Below are positions 1-8,817 of a stretch of DNA of 37,904 nucleotides, piece by piece. A model generated the notes under the pieces. That model was not told the origin of the DNA, made no database searches, and worked only from the letters and a program-made list of their open reading frames with translations. The position numbers and the translations under genes are program-made. The DNA comes from an uncultured Aggregatibacter sp. GTDB taxonomy: Bacteria; Pseudomonadota; Gammaproteobacteria; Enterobacterales; Pasteurellaceae. Positions within the stretch are counted from its first letter, which is position 1. Every line of letters begins with the position of its first letter. The DNA is taken from contig NZ_CABFLM010000047.1 of assembly GCF_901873365.1 (NCBI RefSeq), forward strand, positions 1 to 37,904, written 5' to 3'.

Positions 1-22
1 GAATTACGCATCGAGGTTAATT

Positions 23-47
23 ATTCGTGCAACAAGTTGCACGCTAC
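23..47. repeat. Dispersed palindromic repeat, left-end copy
   Basis: An 8-bp perfect inverted repeat (CGTGCAAC, two-base spacer, GTTGCACG) followed by CTACG. The same 25 bases occur twice near the right end of the window (from about 37,696 and 37,856), so this is a member of a dispersed family. No gene is visible between base 1 and the tex terminator. Confidence 0.8.
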
Positions 48-92
48 GAGGGGTTAAATAATCGTCCTATATGTTGAAATTTGGCTATAAAT

Positions 93-123
93 AAAAAAAC
101 AGGCTAATCAACTTGATTAGCCT
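93..123 (-). terminator. Rho-independent terminator of tex
   Basis: Inverted repeat AGGCTAATCAA / TTGATTAGCCT (101-123). Read on the minus strand it is followed by a run of seven T (complement of the A-run at 93-99). It lies 18 bp beyond the tex stop codon. Confidence 0.9.
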
Positions 124-140
124 GCTTGCCATCCTAGGCG

Positions 141-2456
141 TTACTTCTTCCAATTCTTCAGCGCATCCGCAAAAGCATTGCCCATTGCATTATTTGCTCG
201 CGAATTGTTACGGTCTTGGCGGGCATTATCAGAACGCGGTTTTGCGGATAAAGTGCGGTCAGATTTGCCATCATTTTTCACCGCACTTTCATCTAAACGC
301 ATAGTTAATGCAATACGACGACGTGCTACATCCACTTCCAATACTTTCACTTTCACGACATCACCGGTTTTCACCACTTGATGCGGTTCTTCCACGAATT
401 TATCGCTGAGGGAAGAAATATGAACCAAGCCGTCTTGGTGTACGCCAATATCCACAAAGGCACCGAAATTAGTCACGTTGGTGACCGTACCTTCTAAGAT
501 CATACCTGCTTTCAAATCTGTGATTTCTTCCACGCCCTCAGCGAAAGTGGCAGTTTTAAATTCACCGCGTGGGTCGCGTCCCGGTTTTTCCAATTCTTTG
601 AAAATATCCTGCACCGTCGGCAAACCAAATTGCGCATCGGTAAACTGTTTTGCATCAAGCTGGCGCACTAAGCCTGCATTGCCCATTAAAGCCTGAATAG
701 ATTGTTCCGTTGCTTGTAGAATTTTTTCGACCACAGGATAGGCTTCCGGGTGTACACCGGAGGCATCTAACGGATTATCGCCTGCAGCGATACGCATAAA
801 CCCTGCACATTGCTCGAAAGCTTTCGGGCCTAAACGAGGCACTTTTTTCAGTTGCTCACGGCTGTCAAAACGCCCGTTTTCATCACGATATGCCACGATA
901 TTTTGAGCAATGGTTTTAGTCATCCCCGCCACTCGCGCCAATAACGGCACAGAGGCGGTGTTTAAGTCCACACCAACAGCGTTTACACAGTCTTCCACCA
1001 CCGCATCCAATTTACGCGCTAATTGGCTTTGATTTACATCATGTTGATATTGCCCCACGCCAATGGCTTTCGGCTCGATTTTCACCAATTCCGCCAATGG
1101 ATCCTGCAAGCGACGGGCAATGGACACCGCGCCACGCAAGGATACATCCAAATCGGGAAATTCCTGTGCTGCCAATTCCGAAGCGGAATAGACGGAAGCA
1201 CCCGCTTCGCTAACCACCACTGTTTGTGGTTTATGTTCTTTAATTTCCTTGATCACATCTTTGGCGAAACGTTCAGTCTCACGAGAGGCTGTCCCATTTC
1301 CGATAGCAATCAATTCTACGTTATGCTGCTTAATTAATTGGAAAATAGATAACATCGCGCGATCCATCTGCCCGGTATGCGGATAAATGGTATCGGTTGC
1401 CAATAACTTACCGGTGTTATCTACCACCGCCACTTTCACGCCGGTACGTAGCCCCGGGTCTAACCCCATTGTATTTTTCGCGCCTGCCGGAGCAGCCATT
1501 AAAAGTGCGGTCAGATTTCGGGCAAATACATCAATGGCTTCCTCTTCCGCTTTCTCACGCAAGGTTGCCATGAGTTCCGTTTCCAAATGCAACGCCACTT
1601 TAATTTTCCACGTCCACGCAATCACTTGCTCACGCCATTTATCCGCCGGCTGACCAGTAAAACGAACGCCTAAATAATCCCGAATAATCTCTTCGCAATA
1701 ACTTTGACGACTGCCCTCTTCCGCTTCCGGATCTGCATTTAAACTTAACTGTAAAATGCCTTCATTGCGGCCACGGAACATCGCTAAAGCACGGTGCGAC
1801 GGCACATTTTTAAGCGGCTCTTGATGATCAAAATAATCTTGGAATTTCGCACCTTCCGCCTCTTTGCCCTCAATCACCTTAGAAACGATAAGTGCATTTT
1901 TACTTAAATAATCGCGCACTTTCGCCAATAATCCGGCGTCTTCGGCAAAACGTTCCATCAAAATGTAGCGCGCGCCGTCTAATGCAGCCTTAACATCTGC
2001 CACCCCTTTCTCTGCATTTACATAATCAAGTGCGGTGGTTTCCGGAACTGTTTTTGGCTCGCTCCAAAGTAAATCTGCCAATGGCTCAAGCCCCGCCTCA
2101 ATGGCAATTTGGCCTTTCGTACGGCGTTTTGGTTTAAACGGTAAATACAAATCTTCCAACTCGGTTTTGCTTTGCGTAGCTTGAATTTTGTCACGCAATT
2201 CATCCGTTAATTTGCCTTGTTCCTCAATGGATTTCAAAATGGTTTGGCGGCGGTCTTCCAATTCGCGTAAATAAATTAAGCGGGTTTCAAAATGACGTAG
2301 TTGTGTATCATCCAAGCCGCCGGTGGCTTCTTTACGATAACGGGCAATAAAAGGAATCGTGTTGCCATCGTCTAATAATTGAATGGCGGCAAGAATTTGA
2401 CTGTCGCGTACATTTAACTCTTGCGCGATAAGTTGGCTAATTTGCTGGTTTAACAT
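141..2456 (-). CDS. tex: Tex family RNA-binding transcription accessory protein
   Basis: A 771-residue protein, the usual length for Tex. Visible domains in order: an N-terminal helical Tex region, a YqgF/RNase H-like fold at about 328-425 (start MGLDPGLRTG), a helix-hairpin-helix region at about 500-560, and a C-terminal S1 RNA-binding domain at about 650-720 (GTVTNVTNFGAFVDIG). The C-terminal tail is basic and rich in Asn and Arg. In the family, Tex binds nucleic acid and is linked to transcription and stress tolerance; its exact biochemical role is unsettled. It is divergent from greB, another transcription factor, across about 110 bp. The Shine-Dalgarno is weak, but the start fits the family N-terminus. 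Three uptake cores lie inside the gene (251, 1503, 2028). Confidence 0.96.
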   Translation of the reverse strand: MLNQQISQLIAQELNVRDSQILAAIQLLDDGNTIPFIARYRKEATGGLDDTQLRHFETRLIYLRELEDRRQTILKSIEEQGKLTDELRDKIQATQSKTELEDLYLPFKPKRRTKGQIAIEAGLEPLADLLWSEPKTVPETTALDYVNAEKGVADVKAALDGARYILMERFAEDAGLLAKVRDYLSKNALIVSKVIEGKEAEGAKFQDYFDHQEPLKNVPSHRALAMFRGRNEGILQLSLNADPEAEEGSRQSYCEEIIRDYLGVRFTGQPADKWREQVIAWTWKIKVALHLETELMATLREKAEEEAIDVFARNLTALLMAAPAGAKNTMGLDPGLRTGVKVAVVDNTGKLLATDTIYPHTGQMDRAMLSIFQLIKQHNVELIAIGNGTASRETERFAKDVIKEIKEHKPQTVVVSEAGASVYSASELAAQEFPDLDVSLRGAVSIARRLQDPLAELVKIEPKAIGVGQYQHDVNQSQLARKLDAVVEDCVNAVGVDLNTASVPLLARVAGMTKTIAQNIVAYRDENGRFDSREQLKKVPRLGPKAFEQCAGFMRIAAGDNPLDASGVHPEAYPVVEKILQATEQSIQALMGNAGLVRQLDAKQFTDAQFGLPTVQDIFKELEKPGRDPRGEFKTATFAEGVEEITDLKAGMILEGTVTNVTNFGAFVDIGVHQDGLVHISSLSDKFVEEPHQVVKTGDVVKVKVLEVDVARRRIALTMRLDESAVKNDGKSDRTLSAKPRSDNARQDRNNSRANNAMGNAFADALKNWKK

Positions 2457-2538
2457 GATATGTACTTCTTAAGAATGAAAAAACGGGCATAGCATACTGT
2501 TTTTGCGCAAGAGGCTCAAATGTTTGTTCCTTTTTCGG

Positions 2539-2544
2539 TATAAT
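2539..2544 (+). promoter_or_regulatory. Likely -10 element for greB
   Basis: A perfect TATAAT lies 30 bp upstream of the greB ATG. I see no good -35 hexamer at standard spacing, so this is a tentative sigma-70 site. Confidence 0.4.
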
Positions 2545-2568
2545 TTTACGGCAATTGAGGACAGGATA

Positions 2569-3048
2569 ATGGCAAAGTCAAATTACATCACTCGTCAAGG
2601 CTGGAACGCCCTTGACCAAGAATTGAAATATTTATGGAAAGAAGAACGCCCGCAAGTCACACAGGCGGTATCTGATGCTGCCGCATTGGGCGATCGCAGT
2701 GAAAACGCGGAATATATTTACGGTAAACGCCGCTTGCGGGAAATTGATCGCCGTGTACGCTTTCTTACTAAACGGCTGGAAGTGTTACAAATCGTGGATT
2801 ATTCCCCGAAGCAAGAAGGCAAAGTGTTTTTCGGCGCGTGGGTGGAGCTAGAAAACGAAGATGGCGAAGTTAAACAATATCGTATTGTAGGCTGTGATGA
2901 ATTTGATCCGGCGAAAAACTGGATTTCCATTGATTCACCGGTGGCGCGCGCCTTAATTGGTAAAGAAGAAGACGATGAAATTACCGTAGAAACGCCTTCC
3001 GGCAAGATTCAGCTCTATGTGAATCGTATTTGGTATGAAAAAGTTTAG
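2569..3048 (+). CDS. greB: Transcription elongation factor GreB
   Basis: A 159-residue protein starting at ATG 2569 behind a GAGG-type ribosome site; an upstream in-frame start at 2503 would add 22 residues the family lacks. GreB binds the secondary channel of RNA polymerase and stimulates cleavage of backtracked transcripts. The N-terminal coiled coil is clear, with the tip LGDRSENAEYIYGK at 40-53 carrying the conserved acidic residues D42 and E45. The globular C-terminal domain (about 80-159) holds the polymerase-binding surface. The longer, basic sequence and the ending NRIWYEKV favour GreB over GreA. It is divergent from tex and followed by an uptake core at 3057. Confidence 0.96.
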   Translation: MAKSNYITRQGWNALDQELKYLWKEERPQVTQAVSDAAALGDRSENAEYIYGKRRLREIDRRVRFLTKRLEVLQIVDYSPKQEGKVFFGAWVELENEDGEVKQYRIVGCDEFDPAKNWISIDSPVARALIGKEEDDEITVETPSGKIQLYVNRIWYEKV

Positions 3049-3138
3049 TTAAGGTAAAGTGCGGTCAATTTTCTTCGCATTTTACGCATTGAGATAAAAA
3101 CATCGAGATAAAAAATCGACACCTTTAAAAGGAGAGTT

Positions 3139-4494
3139 ATGCAAGAAACAATCGTTGCTCAAGCCACAGCACCAGGGCGTGGCGGTATTGGCATTTTGCG
3201 GGTATCAGGTCCGAAAGCCACTGAAGTGGCGCAAGCCGTGTTAGGTAAATGTCCCAAACCACGTATGGCAGATTATTTGCCCTTTACAGATGCGGATGGC
3301 ACCGTGTTAGATCAAGGGATTGCATTGTATTTTAAAGGGCCAAATTCCTTTACCGGCGAAGACGTGCTTGAACTTCAGGGGCATGGCGGACAGGTCGTAT
3401 TAGATTTATTGCTAAAACGGATTTTGCTGATTGATGGCATTCGGCTGGCGCGTCCGGGTGAATTTTCTGAGCAGGCATTTTTGAACGATAAATTGGATTT
3501 AGCCCAAGCGGAAGCAATTGCCGATTTAATTGATGCCAGTTCCGAACAGGCCGCACGTTCAGCACTGAAATCGTTGCAAGGCGAGTTTTCCAATAAAGTG
3601 AATCAGCTTGTGGATTCCGTCATTTATTTGCGTACTTATGTGGAGGCGGCGATTGATTTTCCGGATGAAGAAATTGATTTTCTTGCAGATGGCAAAATTG
3701 AAGGATATTTGAATGGCATTATTGCGCAGTTGGATCAGGTGCGTGCCGAAGCAAAACAAGGTTCCATTTTGCGTGAAGGGATGAAAGTGGTTATTGCCGG
3801 TCGTCCGAACGCTGGGAAATCCAGTTTATTGAATGCCCTTGCCGGACGTGAAGCGGCCATTGTCACCGACATTGCCGGTACCACGCGAGATGTGTTGCGT
3901 GAGCATATCCACTTAGATGGCATGCCATTACATATTATTGATACCGCCGGGTTACGTGATGCGACAGATGAGGTGGAGCGCATTGGTATTTCGCGTGCAT
4001 GGAATGAAATTGAACAGGCAGATCGGATTTTATTGATGCTAGACAGCAGTGATAGCGAGCAAGATTTAGCCAAAGTGCGGTCGGAATTTCTGGCAAAATT
4101 ACCGAATAATATTCCGGTTACCCTTATTCGCAACAAAGCGGATTTAACCGGTGAAACAGAACGCTTATATGAGCAAGACGGTTATACGGTCGTCAATTTG
4201 TCCGCAAAAACTCAGCAAGGCGTGGATTTATTGCGTGAGCATTTAAAACAAGCGATGGGGTATCAAACGGGGATCGAAGGGGGCTTCTTAGCGCGCCGTC
4301 GCCACTTGGAAGCCTTAGAACAGGCGGCACAACACTTACAGACAGGACACATTCAATTAACCCAATTCCATGCCGGTGAATTGTTGGCGGAAGAGTTGCG
4401 TATGGTGCAAGATGCCTTAAGTGAAATTACCGGCCAGTTTACCTCTGATGATTTGCTCACGAATATTTTTAGTTCGTTTTGTATCGGGAAATAG
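3139..4494 (+). CDS. mnmE: tRNA modification GTPase MnmE
   Basis: A 451-residue protein with a strong AAGGAG site just upstream. MnmE acts with MnmG to modify the wobble uridine of certain tRNAs (the cmnm5U/mnm5U pathway) using GTP hydrolysis and a folate one-carbon donor. The N-terminal folate-binding domain covers about 1-118. The GTPase domain is inserted in a helical domain: G1 GRPNAGKS at 221-228, G2 around TDIAGTTRD (243-251), G3 DTAG at 268-271 and G4 NKAD at 332-335. The protein ends in CIGK (448-451), the invariant C-terminal Cys motif. One uptake core is inside the gene (4073) and one follows the stop codon (4500). Confidence 0.98.
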   Translation: MQETIVAQATAPGRGGIGILRVSGPKATEVAQAVLGKCPKPRMADYLPFTDADGTVLDQGIALYFKGPNSFTGEDVLELQGHGGQVVLDLLLKRILLIDGIRLARPGEFSEQAFLNDKLDLAQAEAIADLIDASSEQAARSALKSLQGEFSNKVNQLVDSVIYLRTYVEAAIDFPDEEIDFLADGKIEGYLNGIIAQLDQVRAEAKQGSILREGMKVVIAGRPNAGKSSLLNALAGREAAIVTDIAGTTRDVLREHIHLDGMPLHIIDTAGLRDATDEVERIGISRAWNEIEQADRILLMLDSSDSEQDLAKVRSEFLAKLPNNIPVTLIRNKADLTGETERLYEQDGYTVVNLSAKTQQGVDLLREHLKQAMGYQTGIEGGFLARRRHLEALEQAAQHLQTGHIQLTQFHAGELLAEELRMVQDALSEITGQFTSDDLLTNIFSSFCIGK

Positions 4495-4513
4495 AGACAA
4501 AGTGCGGTCGGTT

Positions 4514-4549
4514 TGAGTGGCGTTTCAGGGGATTTGAAACGACCACTCA
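4514..4549. terminator. Bulged hairpin between convergent mnmE and helicase genes
   Basis: TGAGTGGCGTTTCA (4514-4527) pairs with TGAAACG-A-CCACTCA (4535-4549), leaving one bulged A and a 7-base loop. There is no T-run on either side, so it could be a weak bidirectional terminator or an mRNA-stabilising end structure. Confidence 0.5.
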
Positions 4550-4573
4550 CATAACATTCAGTTCAGCGACTGC

Positions 4574-7108
4574 CTAATACTCTCCTCGATATTCTCTAAC
4601 ATCTACCGTTGTATCATAAAGCCCGATGTGTTCAGGGTGATGTTTCACAATGCCGGTATATTCGAGACTGCTATCTTCATAGCGTCTGAATTTAAACACA
4701 GCATCGTTCATCAAACCTTTATTAAACAAATTAAGGCTAACTAACAAATCAAAATCAGCTTGTGTTAAGCCCGTCACCTTTTTAAATAACTCGCTATCCA
4801 GTTGGCGGATCACATCTTCTAACACATTTTCGCGGTAATCGGTCAAATACATAAAAATCGGAATACGCGTAGCAAATTTCATCAATTTTTCTTGAATTTG
4901 TTTTCGCAAGCTTTTTTCTGCTTTTTCTTCCTCTGAGATTTTCTGTTTTTGATCTTTTGTTGGGTTATCGCCGGCTTCCCGTTTGGCTTCCTTCACCGCT
5001 TCTGATTTATTGATAATGGTTTCTAAATCCAGATTAAGTTGACGGAATCCTTCAATGCCCATCAACGCTTTCATCGCTTGTTCATTATTTTTGAGTTTTC
5101 TGAGCGTGTCATTGTCCACGTTCACCAACAACGCACTTTCCCAACGACGTGCCAAAAGTGTTGCCGTTGTGCCGCTTATTGCCCAATCTAAAATTGCCGA
5201 AGCATCAATTGGTAGCATTGAACTACCGTTATATGCCAATACAGGTAAAAATTGGATAAACTCTGCCACTTTACGTTCTGGGTTAATGCTCTCTGTATTC
5301 AGTTGGCAACTGTAATCAGCAAGTTGGCGTAATGCTCTGTCTGGGGCAAAATCAAATACATAGCAATTTTCTTTTAAGATACATTGCGCATTCGGATTAT
5401 TGGGATCTTGCCCGCGTAACACCCATGGCGTTTGCACGCGGAAGGCGGCTTGGAAATAGGTTTCCGGGCTGGCAAGGTTTCGCAACATAAAAATCCCTGC
5501 CCACGGTTCAACAGAAACGCCCGTGGTCAATTTGCCACAGCTGAGCGTGATCGTTTTTGTTTTTAGTGGATCTTGCATCGCCTTTTTCACGGGAATCAAC
5601 GCGTCGGCCCCCATTCCTGCCGCATTGCCGGCTGCGACAATAATGCGATAATCGTGATAAAACGTATTTTGCGGTTGAGCCAATAAATTCCGCATCGCAT
5701 AGCAACTTGCGACATTCGGCAAGAACCAAAGCGTGTGCAACAAACTGCCTAATAGATTGGCATCACTAAAGGGCATAGGCGGTAGTTTGGGGTTATGTTC
5801 ATCTAAATTTTTATTTTGAAATCTTGAGGCTTTAATTCTTAATGTATCTATTTCAAAAGAAAGAAATTGCCCACGAATTAAATTGAGCCATTTTTGCACT
5901 TCATTTTGATATTTAAATTTCGCTTTTTCTCCTTCACCTGTAGCAGAGAAAAATACGTTTAAATCAAACTCAGCAAACTCTCCTTTTAAGGCAACTTCAC
6001 GAATTTCATCAGGCAATTGATAAGTCAGCATCACCATTTTCGGCAAGGCTAAATACGGGTTATCTTCGCCTTCCCACGCATTTTTGGCTTTTTGCTCATC
6101 AGAATACGTCCAGTTGAAAATTTGCTCTTCAATAAACTCGCCCGAATTAATCGCACGGAATGGCGTACCTGATAAATAGAGGTAATGATCGGTGGTAATC
6201 GGCAACAAGTCCTCATCAAAATAGTTAGGGGAATCTAGCTCCATGTCATGCTCTTCGGCTTGCTGTTGCTTGGATTGTTCTTTTTCCCAATCGCTATCGT
6301 CAAACAGGTCTTTCGCCTTGTCTCGCCACGCTCCATAGTGATATTCATCAAAAATCACACAATCCCAGTTAATGGCGTGTACCCATTCATTTTTAAGTTT
6401 AATCCCACCGGCTTTGCTTTTGCCTAAATAATCTTGGAATGACCCAAAGCAGATTTGCGGAAAATCCGCATTCATTTGCCAATCGTTTTCTTCTTTCACA
6501 AATTGCCAATCTTGAAAATCAAGGTGATTTTTCAAATCCTCTCCCCATGCATGTTCCACGGCAGGTTTAAACGTGAGCACCAACACTTTCTTCCAACCCA
6601 TTCTTTTTGCCAATTGGTACGCTGCAAAGGTTTTCCCAAAACGCATTTTGGCATTCCAAAGAAAATGGGGGATTTTGCCGTGATTAAGTGGGTCATTGAC
6701 AAAATTCTGGAAATAATCAGCCGTTTTTTCCACCGCACTTTGCTGTTCAGGGCGCATGCCGAAGTTAAAAATCGCTTGGCGTTTTTGGACCACCCCCGTT
6801 TTGACTTCCAATAATGCCGCTTGTACTGCTTTTAAATCACATTTAAACCATTCGCCATCAAGACGTTCTATGCCATGCTTAAGCAGTACTTGATGCACTT
6901 CGTGATCAGTAAAAAATGAACCATCTTCACGGATTGCCTCCTCGTCTAGTTCAACACGGTAGCTTTGAGAAGGTAACGCAACAGGATATTGTTCTTTTAA
7001 GCGTTCCGTTACGGTTCTTGTGGTGTAACCGACTTTTAGGCAATCGGGATAACGGGTGTCAGCGTAGGCGTAAATTCTCGGGCGGCGTAGAGGGGAAAGA
7101 TAGCTCAT
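4574..7108 (-). CDS. GIY-YIG (T5orf172-like) domain fused to SF2 helicase, putative restriction subunit
   Basis: An 844-residue protein with an AAAGGA ribosome site. Residues about 11-95 resemble the T5orf172/MUG113 branch of GIY-YIG nucleases: IYAY at 12-15, LKVGYTTR at 24-31, R36 of ERL, E70, and a closing GEWF at 85-88. The second tyrosine of classic GIY-YIG is replaced (LKVG), as in T5orf172 proteins. A superfamily 2 ATPase follows: motif I AKMRFGKT at 153-160, DEYH at 254-257, SGTPF at 313-317, a motif V-like GKLTTGVSV at 525-533, and the motif VI-like QAAFRVQ at 553-559. The C-terminal region (about 600-844) has a charged segment and no recognised domain. It lies downstream of the methyltransferase genes on the same strand, so I infer it is the translocating and possibly cutting subunit of a restriction-like system. 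Cleavage is not shown by sequence alone. An uptake core lies at 6732. Confidence 0.8.
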   Translation of the reverse strand: MSYLSPLRRPRIYAYADTRYPDCLKVGYTTRTVTERLKEQYPVALPSQSYRVELDEEAIREDGSFFTDHEVHQVLLKHGIERLDGEWFKCDLKAVQAALLEVKTGVVQKRQAIFNFGMRPEQQSAVEKTADYFQNFVNDPLNHGKIPHFLWNAKMRFGKTFAAYQLAKRMGWKKVLVLTFKPAVEHAWGEDLKNHLDFQDWQFVKEENDWQMNADFPQICFGSFQDYLGKSKAGGIKLKNEWVHAINWDCVIFDEYHYGAWRDKAKDLFDDSDWEKEQSKQQQAEEHDMELDSPNYFDEDLLPITTDHYLYLSGTPFRAINSGEFIEEQIFNWTYSDEQKAKNAWEGEDNPYLALPKMVMLTYQLPDEIREVALKGEFAEFDLNVFFSATGEGEKAKFKYQNEVQKWLNLIRGQFLSFEIDTLRIKASRFQNKNLDEHNPKLPPMPFSDANLLGSLLHTLWFLPNVASCYAMRNLLAQPQNTFYHDYRIIVAAGNAAGMGADALIPVKKAMQDPLKTKTITLSCGKLTTGVSVEPWAGIFMLRNLASPETYFQAAFRVQTPWVLRGQDPNNPNAQCILKENCYVFDFAPDRALRQLADYSCQLNTESINPERKVAEFIQFLPVLAYNGSSMLPIDASAILDWAISGTTATLLARRWESALLVNVDNDTLRKLKNNEQAMKALMGIEGFRQLNLDLETIINKSEAVKEAKREAGDNPTKDQKQKISEEEKAEKSLRKQIQEKLMKFATRIPIFMYLTDYRENVLEDVIRQLDSELFKKVTGLTQADFDLLVSLNLFNKGLMNDAVFKFRRYEDSSLEYTGIVKHHPEHIGLYDTTVDVREYRGEY

Positions 7109-7152
7109 TGTTTTTCCTTTGTGATATTACAGGCATATAAAATATAAATTTT

Positions 7153-7286
7153 GCTCAAAAACTCCCCCTCTTTAGCAAAGAGGGGCAGGGGGAGATTTGG
7201 CAGGCGTGAAAACGAAACTCATAAGAAATTAAGATCGCAATCAAATCTCCCCTAACCCCTCTTTTCTAAAGAGGGGGATCTTGAGC
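7153..7286. repeat. Palindromic element in the restriction-modification operon
   Basis: Two imperfect inverted arms of about 47 bp (7153-7199 and 7242-7286) flank about 42 bp. Each arm contains a smaller hairpin of the form CCCCTCTTT-AGNAAAGAGGGG. The right arm ends one base before the stop codon of the methyltransferase gene, and the element fills most of the gap to the helicase start. This type of CCCCTCTTT palindrome recurs as a dispersed repeat in Pasteurellaceae genomes (from memory). Transcripts could form one long stem or two short ones. Confidence 0.75.
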
Positions 7287-7287
7287 G

Positions 7288-8817
7288 TTATTCACTTGTC
7301 ATCGGGCGAATCATTGATTCAATAAATTCAATTTCTGATTCATTTAAACCATATTTTTCATAGAGTTCTTTATCTGTCCATGGTTTAGAAAAATCTTGCA
7401 TTGGAACAAGTTCATAGACTTTTTTGGGTGCATCTTGCGTATTTTTAATGAGCAAAACTAAAAAACGGAAAAATCGGGTTTGAATATAGCTCATTACATT
7501 TTCACAAATTTCTTTTGAAGAAAATGGACCAATCATCAAATAGGTTTCTGTACAGGCAGAATTAGGTTCGCCATAAATTGGATAATTTAAAATTTGATGT
7601 GGAAAGGTTTCACCTGCACCATAAGCTCGCCCAATGTAAATTTTGTGTTCTGTAATCCATTGTTTATTCATTGGGATTTCTTCTCTTCCCAAATACCCAA
7701 TACCACCATTTTGATATAACTTAACAACGTTATGTGTATCTTGTGTTTTTAAGGGTGTCTTTCTTCCTCTTACAAAAGTTCTTAACCCAAATGGCTTTAA
7801 GGAACTAACAAATGAACTAAATGCCTTTTCTTGTTTAGATTTAACTTTATATAAAATATCAATAGCCTTGTTATAACGAATTAAAATGCTAATTCCGTCT
7901 TCTTTTAACGGTCTTCTCATTTCTGAAATAATTTTATCTTTTTCGTGAGTTACAACTAAACAATCGCCATTGTGCTGTTCTTCCCAAAGAAAATAACAGA
8001 CTCCGCCTTTAATGCTCACACCAGCAAAACAATCTGTAGAATCAGGATAATCATGTAAAACAGACATACGCTTATCATTTATCATTTGATTTCGGAAAGT
8101 ATCCAATCCTTTTCCACCGGCATACCATCTTGCAGGAATAATCATCGAAAGGTATTTTGGCTGTAATTTAATGGCTTGTTGCACAAATTGATCATAAATC
8201 GGTTTGGCACTGGCTTGTGCACCACCATCACTTAACTGATACGGCGGATTGCCGATAATGACATCAAATTTCACAGGTAATTTCTCATTGATATTAGCTA
8301 AATCTTGATGAATAAAGGAATACGCATGGTTTTCTAATTCATCACCACGGTCATAAACTTGTTCACTTGCACCGCACTTTATGCAACGTCCATTTTCCCA
8401 TTGGTGTTTTAGCGGAGAATAAAAAATATTGCCTTGGGGGTCATTAAATCCCTCACAAACAGAAAATTTTCCATTGGCTTCACGGCTGCAATAAAGCGTG
8501 CGGCGGGCAAGTAAGGCAGTGAGTTCGGTAATACCTAAGCCAAAAATTTGTTTGGTTAGAATATGGTTGATTCGTGTTTGTAAATCGGGGATTTCGTCTT
8601 TCAATCCTTCCAATAACCGTTTGGCAATTTCTCGCAAAAACACGCCTGATTTAGTGGCAGGATCGAGAAAAGTCGTTGTTGACGAACGGAATAATTCTTG
8701 TGGCAACAGATCTAACATTTGATTTGCCAATGCAGGCGAGGTGAACACTTCATCGTTTGATAAATTTGCCAAACAAGAAAGCACGTCGGGGTTATAGTTT
8801 ATGGATGGGTTTTGCAT
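7288..8817 (-). CDS. Adenine-specific DNA methyltransferase (Eco57I-like), catalytic polypeptide
   Basis: A 509-residue gamma-class N6-adenine methyltransferase-type protein. The N-terminal DEVFTSPALANQML (22-35) resembles motif X. Motif I appears as LDPATKSGVFL (51-61), an atypical form of PACGSGxFL. The catalytic motif IV is intact as NPPY at 190-193, within VIIGNPPYQLSDGG. A CIKC pair at 145-148, with Cys at 110 and 121, could bind a metal. The C-terminal half lacks a recognised nuclease motif and may include target recognition. The gene overlaps the upstream methyltransferase-type gene by 26 bp, implying coupled translation. Its 3' half is more AT-rich than the surrounding housekeeping genes. 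It most likely protects host DNA in the same system as the downstream helicase; the target sequence is unknown. An uptake core lies at 8371. Confidence 0.82.
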   Translation of the reverse strand: MQNPSINYNPDVLSCLANLSNDEVFTSPALANQMLDLLPQELFRSSTTTFLDPATKSGVFLREIAKRLLEGLKDEIPDLQTRINHILTKQIFGLGITELTALLARRTLYCSREANGKFSVCEGFNDPQGNIFYSPLKHQWENGRCIKCGASEQVYDRGDELENHAYSFIHQDLANINEKLPVKFDVIIGNPPYQLSDGGAQASAKPIYDQFVQQAIKLQPKYLSMIIPARWYAGGKGLDTFRNQMINDKRMSVLHDYPDSTDCFAGVSIKGGVCYFLWEEQHNGDCLVVTHEKDKIISEMRRPLKEDGISILIRYNKAIDILYKVKSKQEKAFSSFVSSLKPFGLRTFVRGRKTPLKTQDTHNVVKLYQNGGIGYLGREEIPMNKQWITEHKIYIGRAYGAGETFPHQILNYPIYGEPNSACTETYLMIGPFSSKEICENVMSYIQTRFFRFLVLLIKNTQDAPKKVYELVPMQDFSKPWTDKELYEKYGLNESEIEFIESMIRPMTSE

